64,000 nucleotides of DNA from an uncultured bacterium (GCA_903888485.1 CAISTS010000040.1:1-64000); one strand, 5' to 3'; shown: positions 16,386-25,228, counted from the stretch's first letter. Notes: a model not told the origin generated them from the sequence alone. Made by a program: numbers and translations.

Positions 16386-16528
16386 TGCGCGGTGGGCTTG
16401 GTCAGTTTGGTTTTGGCGACAACATCGGCCAGGCGTGCGCCGGCGGTGTAGCCGCCCACGGTGCGCAGCACGGCCGCCGCCCGCCCAATGCTCTGCGCGC
16501 CGCTCGCCTTGCCCTCTACTTCGGACAT
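16385..16528 (-). pseudogene. IclR-family regulator, N-terminal remnant
   Basis: On the minus strand, ATG 16528 with GGGAGGA upstream opens a 48-codon stretch nearly parallel to the intact regulator at 50188: shared GKASG, QSI-RAAAVLRTV, GARLADVVAKT and LTKPT-HR. It stops in the middle of the helix-turn-helix, at the junction with the truncated gene on the other strand, around a CCGCGGCCGCGG sequence. The remaining winged helix and the whole effector domain are absent. It shares its upstream sequence with the intact copy (24 of 29 bases at 16675-16703 versus 50294-50322), so the two were true paralogs. Confidence 0.8.
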
Positions 16529-16634
16529 TCTATCCTCCCATATTCCACATCATGGACTGATATCTCCCATAAGGGATTCCCTGATGCCAATCCATGTTCG
16601 AAGTGCCACAAATTGTCCGCGAGTTTCCTGGTGA

Positions 16635-16690
16635 GGACCGAAATATGGACCCCGGCGAACATTTTTCCGTACTAGACCATATGGTGGACC
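16635..16690. promoter_or_regulatory. Candidate IclR-type operator pair
   Basis: GGACC-N7-GGACC at 16635-16651 and AGACC-N7-GGACC at 16674-16690, both with an ATAT-containing spacer. The same element occurs upstream of the intact IclR gene at 50293-50309. It lies 107-162 bases upstream of the remnant's start. Confidence 0.45.
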
Positions 16691-16804
16691 AGACGCATTG
16701 ACGGCGACTTATACGAGGATTACGCGTGAAGATGACATCCTGAGGCTGTTCTACCCGAAGACAGTGCTCAGACGGGTCATCGGACAATCTCCCCCGGCGA
16801 CCTA

Positions 16805-16834
16805 TTAGGGCGGACCCTAACGGGTCCGCCCTAA
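16805..16834. terminator. Perfect hairpin without an upstream gene
   Basis: Thirteen-base-pair stem (ttagggcggaccc with gggtccgccctaa) and a TAAC loop. No T run follows and no intact gene ends here, so it may mark the 3' end of a deleted gene. It stands 48 bases before the acyl-CoA dehydrogenase start. Confidence 0.5.
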
Positions 16835-16881
16835 GTTCATTCTGTGGTAGCGTCGCCGCAATTCCAGCAGCGGGACGGCGC

Positions 16882-18048
16882 ATGAACTTCGCATTGTCCT
16901 CCGACCAGGAGGCCATCCGGGACAGCATTAGCGGAATCTGCTCGCGCTTCGGCGAGGACTACTGGCTGAAGCACGATCAGGGCGCGGGTTTTCCGAACGA
17001 CTTCCACGCCGCCATTGCCGCAGGCGGTTGGCTCGGCATCTGCATTCCTGAAGCTTACGGCGGCTCGGGCCTCGGCATGACCGAAGCCTGCGTCATGATG
17101 CAGGCCATCGCCCAATCGGGCGCGGGCATGTCGGGCGCCAGCGCCGTGCATCTCAATATCTTCGGGCTGAATCCGGTGGTGGTCTTCGGCACCGACGAGC
17201 AGAAGCGCCGCATGCTGCCGCCGATTGCGCAAGGCGAGGTCAAAGCATGTTTCGCGGTTACCGAGCCCAACACCGGCCTCAATACCACGCAGCTCAAGAC
17301 CATGGCGGTGCGTAAGGGCGACCGCTACGTCGTGCACGGCCAGAAGGTTTGGATCTCGGCCGCGCAGAACGCCGACAAGCTGCTGCTGCTCGCGCGCACC
17401 ACGCCGCTCGCTGAGGTGAAAGCGCCGACCCAGGGACTCAGCCTGTTCTACACCGACCTCGACCGCACGCGCATCGCCGTGCACGAAATTGAAAAAATGG
17501 GCCGCAAGGCGGTCGACTCAAACGAGCTCTTCATAGACGGTCTCGAAATCCCGCTCACCGACCGTATCGGCGAGGAAGGCGAGGGCTTCCGCTATATCCT
17601 GCATGGGCTCAATCCCGAACGCGCACTGATCGCCGCCGAGGCCTGCGGGCTCGGCTTCGTCGCCATCGAACGCGCCGCGGCCTATGCGCGCGAGCGCGTC
17701 GTTTTCAACCGGCCCATCGGCATGAATCAATCCGTGCAGCATCCGCTGGCCAAATGCTGGATGCAGCTGGAGGCCGCGCGGCTGATGACCATGAAAGCGG
17801 CGTGGGAGTACGACCAGGGTCAGGATTGCGGCGCGTCGGCCAACGCCGCGAAGTACCTCGCCGCCGAAGCCGGGCGCGAGGCGTGCCAGACCGCGGTGAT
17901 GACGCACGGGGGATTTGGATACGCCAAGGAATTCCACGTCGAGCGCTTCTTGCGAGAATCCCTGATTCCCTGGATCGTGCCCGTCAGCCCCAACCTGATC
18001 CTCTGCTATATCGCCGAGAAGGTCCTGGGCCAGCCCAAGTCCTACTGA
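16882..18048 (+). CDS. Acyl-CoA dehydrogenase
   Basis: Protein of 388 residues with the normal N-terminal helical, middle beta and C-terminal helical layout of the family: GGWLGICIPEAYGGSGLGM (about 49-67), FAVTEPNTGLNT (about 124-135, FAD and substrate site), KVWISAAQ, and the C-terminal MTHGGFGYAKEFHVERFLRES. It would introduce a 2,3-double bond into an acyl-CoA with FAD, passing electrons to ETF. The position that carries the catalytic glutamate in medium-chain enzymes (YEGT) here reads VPVSPN, as in a known subgroup of bacterial FadE-like proteins, so a different base is expected. Preceded by the orphan hairpin; followed after 94 bases by the hydrolase at 18143. Confidence 0.9.
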   Translation: MNFALSSDQEAIRDSISGICSRFGEDYWLKHDQGAGFPNDFHAAIAAGGWLGICIPEAYGGSGLGMTEACVMMQAIAQSGAGMSGASAVHLNIFGLNPVVVFGTDEQKRRMLPPIAQGEVKACFAVTEPNTGLNTTQLKTMAVRKGDRYVVHGQKVWISAAQNADKLLLLARTTPLAEVKAPTQGLSLFYTDLDRTRIAVHEIEKMGRKAVDSNELFIDGLEIPLTDRIGEEGEGFRYILHGLNPERALIAAEACGLGFVAIERAAAYARERVVFNRPIGMNQSVQHPLAKCWMQLEAARLMTMKAAWEYDQGQDCGASANAAKYLAAEAGREACQTAVMTHGGFGYAKEFHVERFLRESLIPWIVPVSPNLILCYIAEKVLGQPKSY

Positions 18049-18142
18049 TTCCAGGGGTTTCGGCGCCGCCCAATCACCTTGGATTCACCCCCTGTAAGTA
18101 TGATCTAATCCTGACGCGAACCTTGGGAGAGGGAGAAGCAGC

Positions 18143-19555
18143 ATGTCCAAAGTGATCTGTGCCGCGCTCGCGCTGTCGTTGTGCTGCGCGGCGCCGGCGT
18201 TTGCGCAGGATGCCAAGAGCGTCATCGGCAAGGCGCAAGCCGCCATCGGCAATCCCGCGTCGCTGAAGATCGAGGGCGCAGGCATGAACGCCTTCTTCGG
18301 TCAGGCGCTCACCGCCGGCAAGGAATGGCCGCGCCGCGATCTTGAGAGCTTCAAGCTCGACATCAACTACGATCAGACTTCATCGAGCCAGGAATTGGTT
18401 TTCACGCGCCCTGTGTTCGGCGGCCAGCGTCAGAACAGTCATGTCTACGGCACCAAGGCCTGGTCGATGGGACCGAACGGCGCCAACCCGCAGATCGCCG
18501 CCGCAGAGGAACGCCAACTTCAGATATGGATGACGCCGCACGGTTTCCTACGCGCCGCCGTTGCCGCAAGTGATGCGACCGTCACGCCCATCGCGGGCGG
18601 CAGCACCGTCAGCTTCACCACGCTCGCCAAATACAAGCTCACCGGCACCATCGACGCCCAAGGCCAAGTGGTGCGGATTGAGACCGTAATGCCTAACGTC
18701 GTCCTCGGCGATATGCCGGTGGTTACCACCTTCGAAGGCTACAAGGACTTCAGCGGCGTCAAATTCCCGACACGGATCGTCCAAATGCAGGGCGGCTTCA
18801 CCAGCAACGAGTTCACCGTCACCAAAGTCCAACCCAACGCGCGTGTCGATATCGTCGCCCCCGCGAACGTGCAATCGGCCACCATCCCGCCCGTCCGGGT
18901 CGAGAGCAGCAAGATCGGCGACGGCATCTGGTTCGTGGGCGGCGGCTCGCACCACAGCGTGGTCGTGGAATTCGCCGACTTCATCACCGTCATCGAAGCG
19001 CCGCAGCACGAGCAGCGTTCGCTGGCGGTGATCGCCGAAGCCAAGAAGCTCGTGCCCGGCAAACCCGTTCGTTATGTCGTCAGCACGCACCACCACTTCG
19101 ACCATTCCGGCGGCTTGCGCACCTATGTCGCCGAAGGTGCAACCGTGGTCAGCCACGAGTCCAACACGCCCTATTGGCAGAAGTCATTCGTGGCGCCGGC
19201 GACCCTGGTCCCGGATGCGCAATCGGCGGCCAAGAAGTCGCCCATCATTCAGGGTGTGAAGGACAAGTACGTCATCACCGACGGCAAGCAGACCGTCGAG
19301 GTCTACAACACCATCGGCGATGACCACACCGACGAGTTGCTGATCGCCTATCTGCCGTCGATCAAGGCGATTGTCGAAGCCGACAGCTTCAGTCCGGGGC
19401 CCGCCGGAGCGGCGCCGCCGCGCCCGGCGCCGGCCAATGCCGTGGTGCTCTACGACAATATTCAGCGCCTGAAGCTCGATGTTGCGACCGTCATTGGCGT
19501 GCACGGCCGCGGGCCGGTGCCGGTGGCCGAACTCAGAACCTTTGTTGGAAAGTAA
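18143..19555 (+). CDS. Secreted metallo-beta-lactamase-fold hydrolase
   Basis: Protein of 470 residues with a signal peptide (about 1-23, ending AFA-QD). The C-terminal half is a metallo-beta-lactamase-fold domain with the zinc motif HHHFDH at 316-321, further metal-ligand candidates in GDDHTDELLIAYLP (about 393-406) and IGVHGRG near the end. The N-terminal 230 residues are a beta-rich domain that often precedes this fold in periplasmic hydrolases. Substrate unknown; lactone, ester or phosphoester hydrolysis are the usual options. The start ATG 18143 follows GGGAGAGGGAG. The gene ends 54 bases before paralog C and no terminator is visible between them, so read-through into paralog C is possible. 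Confidence 0.85.
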   Translation: MSKVICAALALSLCCAAPAFAQDAKSVIGKAQAAIGNPASLKIEGAGMNAFFGQALTAGKEWPRRDLESFKLDINYDQTSSSQELVFTRPVFGGQRQNSHVYGTKAWSMGPNGANPQIAAAEERQLQIWMTPHGFLRAAVAASDATVTPIAGGSTVSFTTLAKYKLTGTIDAQGQVVRIETVMPNVVLGDMPVVTTFEGYKDFSGVKFPTRIVQMQGGFTSNEFTVTKVQPNARVDIVAPANVQSATIPPVRVESSKIGDGIWFVGGGSHHSVVVEFADFITVIEAPQHEQRSLAVIAEAKKLVPGKPVRYVVSTHHHFDHSGGLRTYVAEGATVVSHESNTPYWQKSFVAPATLVPDAQSAAKKSPIIQGVKDKYVITDGKQTVEVYNTIGDDHTDELLIAYLPSIKAIVEADSFSPGPAGAAPPRPAPANAVVLYDNIQRLKLDVATVIGVHGRGPVPVAELRTFVGK

Positions 19556-19609
19556 GTGGGGATATTCGGGAAGGTCGTTACTTCATTCATCGCTTAAGGG
19601 AGAGGGACC

Positions 19610-21748
19610 ATGCGTAAGCAATTTCTATTCGCCCTGTGTGCGTCGACATCGCTGATGCTCTCGGGCAACGCTTTAGCCGCCGCTGCCGCGCCGGCGATTG
19701 ACGTCGATGATATCGGTGGCGTGGTCACCGGAGCGGCCGGGCCTGAGGCCGGCGTCTGGGTCATCGCCGAGACACGCGATACGAATACGCCCTTCACCAA
19801 GATCGTCATCACCGATGACCAGGGCCGCTACGTGCTGCCCGATCTGCCGAGCGGCACCTACAAAGTCTTCGTGCGCGGCTACGGCATCAAGCAGTCCAAT
19901 CCGTCGGAAGTCGCGCGCGGCAAGACCGCCAACTTCACGGTCGAGACCGAGACCGACGCGCGCGCGGACGCGCAATTCTACCCGGCCAACTACTGGTCTT
20001 CCATGATCCGCCCGCCCGCCGCCTCGGAGTTTCCGGGCACGGGCCCGAAAGGCAACGGCATATCGCCGACCATGGCGGTTCAGCAGCAGTGGATGGCGCA
20101 CCTGAAAGAGAACTGCCACTACTGCCATCAACTCGGCACTAAGACGACGCGCGAGGGGGCGACCACCGAGGAAGAATGGTCCGAGCGCATCAGCAAGTTC
20201 CGCAATCTCGGCGACCACGTGCTCGCCGATCACGGCGAACGCTATGCCGGCGTGATGAACAATCAGATGACCGGCTTTGGGCGTTCCCGCGCGCTCGCCA
20301 TGTATGCCGACTGGACCAAGCGTATCGCTGCCGGTGAAATCCCCAAGGAGAAGCCGCCACGTCCGGCGGGCATCGAGCGCAATCTCGTGCTCTCCATGTG
20401 GGATTGGGCCGACGGCCACTACATCCATGATGAAGCGACTTCCGACAAGCGCAACCCGACGGTCAATGCCAAGGGTCCGACCTACGGCGTGACGACCTTG
20501 CAGGGTTATCTTGCGGTGCTCGATCCTGTCACCCACGGCACCGATCTCGTGCCGGTGCCGGGCCTCGATCCTAACGTCAAGCGCATCAACTACGACGTGA
20601 CCGTGCACAACCCCATGCTCGATCAGAAGGGCCGCGTGTGGTCGACGATCCAGAGCGGCGAACTCACGCCGCCCGAAGAGTGCACCGACGGCAATAAGAA
20701 TAAATTCGCCAAGTTCTATCCGAACGGCGGCAAGACCGCGAAACGCATCTCCGTCTATGATCCAAAAGCCAAGGACATGAAGACGATCCCGGTGTGCTTC
20801 GGCAACCACCACCTTGCCTTCGGCTGGGACAAGGGCAACACGTTGTACTTCAGCGGCGACACCAACGTCGTCGGCTGGATCAACACGCGCATTTACGACG
20901 AGACCAAGGATTCGCTGAAAGCCATAGGCTGGTGTCCGATGGTCTTGGACACCAGCGGCGACGGCAAGGTCGACGCCGACCGCAACAACTGGAATCAGCC
21001 CAGCGGCGAGAATATTGTCATGGCCGATCCCAAGAAGGACACCCGCATTTCGGGCTTCCTCTACGGCATGAACACCGCGCCGATGGATGACTCGGTGTGG
21101 CTGGTGAAACAACGACCGATCTTCCCGACGGGCGTCGTGCGTATGAGCCCCGGCACCAATGCGCCCGCGACCTGCATGACCGAGTACTACGAGCCGCCGA
21201 AGAAGCCTGACGGCACCTACGCCGGTTACGGCGCGCGCGGCGTCGATATCGACTCAAAAGGCATCGCCTGGGTCGGCCTCGGCAGCGGCCAGCTCGGCCG
21301 TTTCGACCGCTCGCTGTGCAAGACCAAGAACGGTCCCACCGCCATCGGCCAGCAGTGCCCGACCGGTTGGAAGTTCTATGACTCGCCCGGTCCGCGCATC
21401 GCCGGCCAGACCATCGGCAGCAACGACTTCCACTACCTCGCTTGGGTGGATCTGCATGACAGTTTCGGACTCGGCAAAGACACACCGATGATGCCGGGCT
21501 CGAACTCGGATTCGATCATCGCCTTCCAGCCGAAGGAAGAGAAATGGGTGGTGCTGCGCGTACCCTATCCGATGGGCTTCTATACCCGCGGTCTTGACGG
21601 CCGTATCGACGACCCCAAGACGGGTTGGAAGGGCAAAGGACTCTGGGCCACATACGGCGAAGCGCCGGTCTGGCACCAGGAGGACGGCGAAGGGGCCTCC
21701 AGCAAGATGATTCAGTTCCAGTACCGCCCCGATCCGCTCGCGCACTAA
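19610..21748 (+). CDS. Haem-motif propeller-like secreted protein, paralog C (divergent)
   Basis: Protein of 712 residues, shortest and most divergent of the eight. Signal peptide about 1-25; regulatory-like domain with GGVVTGAAGPEAGVWVIAET; haem motif CHYCH at 169-173 (with an extra histidine between the cysteines). The six conserved cysteines of the propeller-like part are all kept (EECTDG, PVCFGNHH, GWCPMV, ATCMTEY, SLCKTK, QQCPTG). The glycine- and acid-rich linker before DPKKDTR is nearly absent, and the block equivalent to LPDAFPHNPMVD is reduced to DVTVHNPMLD, which accounts for the shorter length. It may be the outgroup within this set. AGGGAGAGG precedes the ATG; a strong terminator follows. 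Confidence 0.8.
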   Translation: MRKQFLFALCASTSLMLSGNALAAAAAPAIDVDDIGGVVTGAAGPEAGVWVIAETRDTNTPFTKIVITDDQGRYVLPDLPSGTYKVFVRGYGIKQSNPSEVARGKTANFTVETETDARADAQFYPANYWSSMIRPPAASEFPGTGPKGNGISPTMAVQQQWMAHLKENCHYCHQLGTKTTREGATTEEEWSERISKFRNLGDHVLADHGERYAGVMNNQMTGFGRSRALAMYADWTKRIAAGEIPKEKPPRPAGIERNLVLSMWDWADGHYIHDEATSDKRNPTVNAKGPTYGVTTLQGYLAVLDPVTHGTDLVPVPGLDPNVKRINYDVTVHNPMLDQKGRVWSTIQSGELTPPEECTDGNKNKFAKFYPNGGKTAKRISVYDPKAKDMKTIPVCFGNHHLAFGWDKGNTLYFSGDTNVVGWINTRIYDETKDSLKAIGWCPMVLDTSGDGKVDADRNNWNQPSGENIVMADPKKDTRISGFLYGMNTAPMDDSVWLVKQRPIFPTGVVRMSPGTNAPATCMTEYYEPPKKPDGTYAGYGARGVDIDSKGIAWVGLGSGQLGRFDRSLCKTKNGPTAIGQQCPTGWKFYDSPGPRIAGQTIGSNDFHYLAWVDLHDSFGLGKDTPMMPGSNSDSIIAFQPKEEKWVVLRVPYPMGFYTRGLDGRIDDPKTGWKGKGLWATYGEAPVWHQEDGEGASSKMIQFQYRPDPLAH

Positions 21749-21767
21749 AGTTCTGATCCGACGATTG

Positions 21768-21803
21768 GCGGGGCCAGAGATTTCTCTGGCCCCGCTTGTT
21801 TTT
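21768..21803 (+). terminator. Rho-independent terminator
   Basis: Twelve-base-pair perfect stem (21768-21779 with 21784-21795), 4-base loop, followed by TTGTTTTTG. It separates paralog C from the next operon. Confidence 0.9.
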
Positions 21804-21831
21804 GCGCGCACTCGGTAGTCATATACCGCGC

Positions 21832-22746
21832 ATGAAACTCTCTCGCGCGTTCGTCGCCATCCCGCATTTTTTCGACCGCAGCGGCGTTGCCGACACCCGC
21901 CATGACTCCGCCGACCCCGCCAGCGCCGCCCGCCGCGCCCAGGCGCTGTCCACCGTGATCGCGCGCCTGCAGGAGTTGTTCGGCCAGCCGGCGCTCGTCG
22001 CCGACCATAAGAACGGCAGAACGCGCGAGGTTGCGCTGGGGGGACGCATGGAGATCGACATTTCGGTCATCACCAACGGCGACAACCATCTTGTGGACCA
22101 GCTGACTTGCCCGCCTTCGCTTTACAAGCATGTTCCCGCCGAGGGCGATCCGCGCTGGCTTGGGCTTTCGGCCCACAAAGCCATCGCTCAGTCGCTCGGC
22201 CGCTATGACTGGCACTGCTATCTGGAGGACGATACCGCCGTCGAAGACGCAATGTTTTTTGCCAAACTGCGGCACGCCTACGATCTGTTCGATGCACAGG
22301 TAGGCACAGATGCGATCTTGCAGCCCGCGCGCTATGAAACCGTCCTCGATGCGCCGGGCACGGCACTTTCTCTGCCGCACAAGCTCTATCCGGATTATGA
22401 GTGCGACGGCATGCCGTACTTCCAGGCGCCTGACGTGAGTATCGACATGCTCGGCCGGCGCTGGACGCTGGAGCCCGCGCGCCATCCGCATGCCGGGTGT
22501 TTTTTCCTCGATCAACGCCGCGCCGAAATCTTCGCGCGCTCGAAATACTGCGGCGAACAGGTGGAGTTGTGGGTCACCCCGCCCGATACGACTGCGACCT
22601 GGTCGATCTTGAACACCTTCCGTCTGTATAAGGCCACGCTCGACTGCTTCGATTTTCTCGAAGTACGCCACTTGCGTCCCTCGATGATCCGCCAGCTCCG
22701 CGCCGTGGACGGCGCTTACACCTGGCGCAAGGCGCGCCCGTCATGA
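21832..22746 (+). CDS. Glycosyltransferase-like protein of unknown function
   Basis: Protein of 304 residues without a signal peptide. I do not recognise a named family with certainty. The stretch RYDWHCYLEDDTAVEDAMFF (about residues 124-143) has the form of the metal-binding acidic motif of GT-A glycosyltransferases, and the later part (HPHAGCFFLDQRRAEIF, CGEQVELWV, TWSILNTFRLYK) also reads like such enzymes. ATG 21832 is chosen because it follows the end of the terminator region; no strong ribosome binding site is visible. Its stop overlaps the start of the phosphotransferase gene (ATGA), so the two are probably translationally coupled and may share a pathway. Cytoplasmic by prediction. Confidence 0.6.
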   Translation: MKLSRAFVAIPHFFDRSGVADTRHDSADPASAARRAQALSTVIARLQELFGQPALVADHKNGRTREVALGGRMEIDISVITNGDNHLVDQLTCPPSLYKHVPAEGDPRWLGLSAHKAIAQSLGRYDWHCYLEDDTAVEDAMFFAKLRHAYDLFDAQVGTDAILQPARYETVLDAPGTALSLPHKLYPDYECDGMPYFQAPDVSIDMLGRRWTLEPARHPHAGCFFLDQRRAEIFARSKYCGEQVELWVTPPDTTATWSILNTFRLYKATLDCFDFLEVRHLRPSMIRQLRAVDGAYTWRKARPS

Positions 22747-23774
22747 ATAACCTAGCGCAACAGTCCGAACCCCTGTCGCGCGCCGCCGATGAATGGCTCG
22801 CGGCGAACCTGCCGGGCTATCGCGGGCCAGGCATGCTCGCGAAATTTGGCTTCGGTCAATCGAATCCGACATTCAAGTTGTCTTCGCCTTCCGGCGATTA
22901 CGTTCTGCGCCGCAAGCCCTTCGGCACGCTTCTGCCCAAGGCTCACGCCATCGAACGTGAATTCAAGGTCATGCGGGCGCTCGCCAGCACGGACGTGCCG
23001 GTGCCGCGCATGCACGTCTTGTGCGAAGACCCGTCGCTTCTGGGCGCGGCCTTCTTCGTCATGGAGTTCGTCCAGGGCCGCATGTTTGAGGACCAGCGTT
23101 TGCCGGGTCAGACACCTACAGAGCGTGGCGCCATCTTCGATGCCATGAACGATGCCATCGCGCGGCTGCACCGCGTCGATCCCATGGCGATCGGCCTTTC
23201 GGATTACGGCCGGCCCGAGAACTTCGTCGCCCGCCAGGTCGATACTTGGACCAAGCAGTACCGCGCCAGCGAAGGCGCAAAGGTCCCGGCCATGGAAAAC
23301 TTGATCGCCTGGCTGCCGCAGAACCTGCCGCCGCAGCAACCGCCGGCGATCTTCCACGGCGATTTGCGCATCGACAACATGCTCTTTCATCCCGCCGAAC
23401 CGCGCGTTGTCGCCATCCTCGATTGGGAGCTTTCGACCCTCGGTGATCCCGTCGCCGACTTTGCTTATAACTGCATGTTTTGGCGCATCGGCGCCGATCT
23501 CTTCCGCGGCTTTGGCGGCCTTGACCTGGCCGCCCTTGGCATTCCTGCTGAAGCGGACTATGTGAAGCGCTACTGTTCGCGCGTGGGTCGCTCCCAGTTG
23601 CCGCATTTCGATTTCTATCTCGCGTTCAGCCTGTTCCGGATGGCCGCGATCCTGCAAGGTGTGTGGCGCCGGGCGCAGGACGGCAACGCCAGTGCCACCG
23701 ATGCTGCCGAAGTGGGCGCCAAGGCGGGCCCGCTCGCGGTGATTGGCTGGGATATCGCGCGCGGCGCGTCGTAA
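22743..23774 (+). CDS. APH-fold phosphotransferase (LvaA/ACAD10-kinase type)
   Basis: Protein of 343 residues of the aminoglycoside-phosphotransferase-like kinase fold. Visible: the nucleotide loop region GFGQSNPTFKL (about 36-46), DYVLRRKPFG, the catalytic-loop HGDLRIDNMLF (about 204-214) and the metal-binding DWELSTLGDPVADF (about 226-239). The family includes LvaA of levulinate catabolism and the kinase half of ACAD10/ACAD11, which phosphorylate 4-hydroxyacyl-CoA esters. The next gene, 14 bases downstream, encodes an acyl-CoA dehydrogenase of the matching type, so the pair likely handles 4-hydroxyacyl-CoA. Starts inside the stop of the preceding gene (ATGA overlap). Confidence 0.8.
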   Translation: MNNLAQQSEPLSRAADEWLAANLPGYRGPGMLAKFGFGQSNPTFKLSSPSGDYVLRRKPFGTLLPKAHAIEREFKVMRALASTDVPVPRMHVLCEDPSLLGAAFFVMEFVQGRMFEDQRLPGQTPTERGAIFDAMNDAIARLHRVDPMAIGLSDYGRPENFVARQVDTWTKQYRASEGAKVPAMENLIAWLPQNLPPQQPPAIFHGDLRIDNMLFHPAEPRVVAILDWELSTLGDPVADFAYNCMFWRIGADLFRGFGGLDLAALGIPAEADYVKRYCSRVGRSQLPHFDFYLAFSLFRMAAILQGVWRRAQDGNASATDAAEVGAKAGPLAVIGWDIARGAS

Positions 23775-23788
23775 GGTCGGGGGACACT

Positions 23789-25060
23789 ATGGATTTTGCG
23801 TATTCACCTAAGGTCGAAGGCCTGCGCCGCCGCGTGCAGGACTTCATGGATGCCAATGTCGTCCCGGCCGTCGCATCCTGGGAACACGATGTCGCTAAGG
23901 GCATCCATCCGCCCAAGGTCCTCGAACCCCTGAAGGCCAAAGCCAAGGCCGAGGGCCTATGGAATCTGTTCCTGCCGACGTTGCCCAAGGACGCACCCGG
24001 CATGGGTCTGCCCGTGATGGAATACGCGCCACTGGCCGAGATCATGGGCCGCGTGTTCTGGGCGCCCGAGGTGTTCAACTGCAATGCGCCCGACACCGGC
24101 AACATGGAGCTGCTGCACATCGCCGCCACGCCGGCGCAGCGCAAAGCCTTTCTCGATCCGCTCCTGAACGGCGACATCCGTTCCGCCTTCAGCATGACCG
24201 AGCCCGACACGGCGTCGTCGGACCCGACCAACATCGCCACGCGCATCGAGCGCCAGGGCAAGGACTACGTCATCAACGGACGCAAATGGTTTGTCAGCAA
24301 CGGCGCCGATCCGCGCTGCAAGTTCATCATCCTGATGGGCGTTACCGATCCAGCCGCCGAGCGCCACGCGCGCCATTCGATGATCATCGTGCCGATGGAC
24401 TCCCCCGGGCTTACCAATGTCCGCCAGATCCCGATCCTCAATCACGCCACCGGAGATCTCATCGCCGAAATCTTCTTCAAGGATGTGCGCGTGCCGGCGG
24501 AAAATCTCCTTGGGCAGGAAGGGCAGGGCTTCGCGCTCGCTCAGGCGCGCCTCGGGCCCGGCCGCATCCACCACTGCATGCGTACGATCGGCCAGTGCGA
24601 ACTGGCCCTCGAACTGATGGCCGAACGCGCCATGGAGCGTGTCACTTTCGGAAAACCCCTGGCTGAGCGCGACAATGTGCGCGAATGGATCGCCGAGAGC
24701 CGGCTCGAGATCGACCAGGCGCGCCTTCTGGTGATGCGCGCCGCCTGGATCATCGACAATCAAGGCAACAAGGCCGCCCGCACCGACGTCTCGGCCATCA
24801 AGATCGTCACCGCCCGCATGCAGGTGAAGATTTTCGACCGCGCCATCCAGGTGTTCGGCGCGGCGGGCCTGACACCCGACACACCGCTCGCCAATCTGTT
24901 CACCTGGGGCCGCGCGCTGCGCTTTATTGACGGCCCCGACGAAGTGCACTTGCGCGGTGTGGCCAAGGCCGAGCTCGATCGCATCAAGAATATGCCGCTC
25001 AAAGCGTCACGCTATCTCACCAGTTATCATGCGGTCTTCGGCGACCCGACGCGCGCCTAA
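23789..25060 (+). CDS. Acyl-CoA dehydrogenase (LvaC/ACAD11 type)
   Basis: Protein of 423 residues. ATG 23789 follows CGGGGGAC; an upstream in-frame ATG would overlap the kinase gene and adds unrelated residues. Family features: AFSMTEPDTASSDPTNI (about 133-149) for FAD and substrate, GRKWFVSNGADPRC, and the C-terminal VFGAAGLTPDTPLANLF and RFIDGPDEVHLRGVAK, typical of the ACAD10/ACAD11 branch rather than straight-chain beta-oxidation enzymes. In LvaC and ACAD11 such proteins act on 4-phosphoacyl-CoA made by the partner kinase, yielding an enoyl-CoA or 3-hydroxyacyl-CoA entry to beta-oxidation. That role is inferred here from the kinase neighbour. No terminator is obvious after it. Confidence 0.85.
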   Translation: MDFAYSPKVEGLRRRVQDFMDANVVPAVASWEHDVAKGIHPPKVLEPLKAKAKAEGLWNLFLPTLPKDAPGMGLPVMEYAPLAEIMGRVFWAPEVFNCNAPDTGNMELLHIAATPAQRKAFLDPLLNGDIRSAFSMTEPDTASSDPTNIATRIERQGKDYVINGRKWFVSNGADPRCKFIILMGVTDPAAERHARHSMIIVPMDSPGLTNVRQIPILNHATGDLIAEIFFKDVRVPAENLLGQEGQGFALAQARLGPGRIHHCMRTIGQCELALELMAERAMERVTFGKPLAERDNVREWIAESRLEIDQARLLVMRAAWIIDNQGNKAARTDVSAIKIVTARMQVKIFDRAIQVFGAAGLTPDTPLANLFTWGRALRFIDGPDEVHLRGVAKAELDRIKNMPLKASRYLTSYHAVFGDPTRA

Positions 25061-25179
25061 CGGGTTGTAGTCACACGCTGAGACAACTGCGTTGGCACAA
25101 CCAACAGGCGCACATGAGCACGTAAGTGTTCAGCAGCTTTTACACTGGGCGCATCGCGCGTAAAGGCTTCATAAAAAAC

Positions 25180-25204
25180 GGAACTTTCAGATTGCACGCT
25201 CGTT
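25180..25204 (+). promoter_or_regulatory. EcfG-type promoter
   Basis: Exact GGAAC (25180-25184), 16-base spacer, CGTT (25201-25204). This is the general-stress sigma (EcfG) consensus of Alphaproteobacteria. It ends 24 bases before ATG 25229 of the small secreted protein, and the sigma gene itself lies just downstream. Confidence 0.7.
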
Positions 25205-25228
25205 CCGAGCAGGCAAGGAGGGTTCGTG

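Larger units (their letters stand above)
16529..16881. other. Intergenic scar region with repeat motif and orphan hairpin
   Basis: No gene is evident. It holds the upstream region of the truncated IclR remnant, two GGACC-N7-GGACC-type direct repeats (16635-16651 and 16674-16690, the latter with one mismatch), and a perfect hairpin at 16805-16834. Confidence 0.5.
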
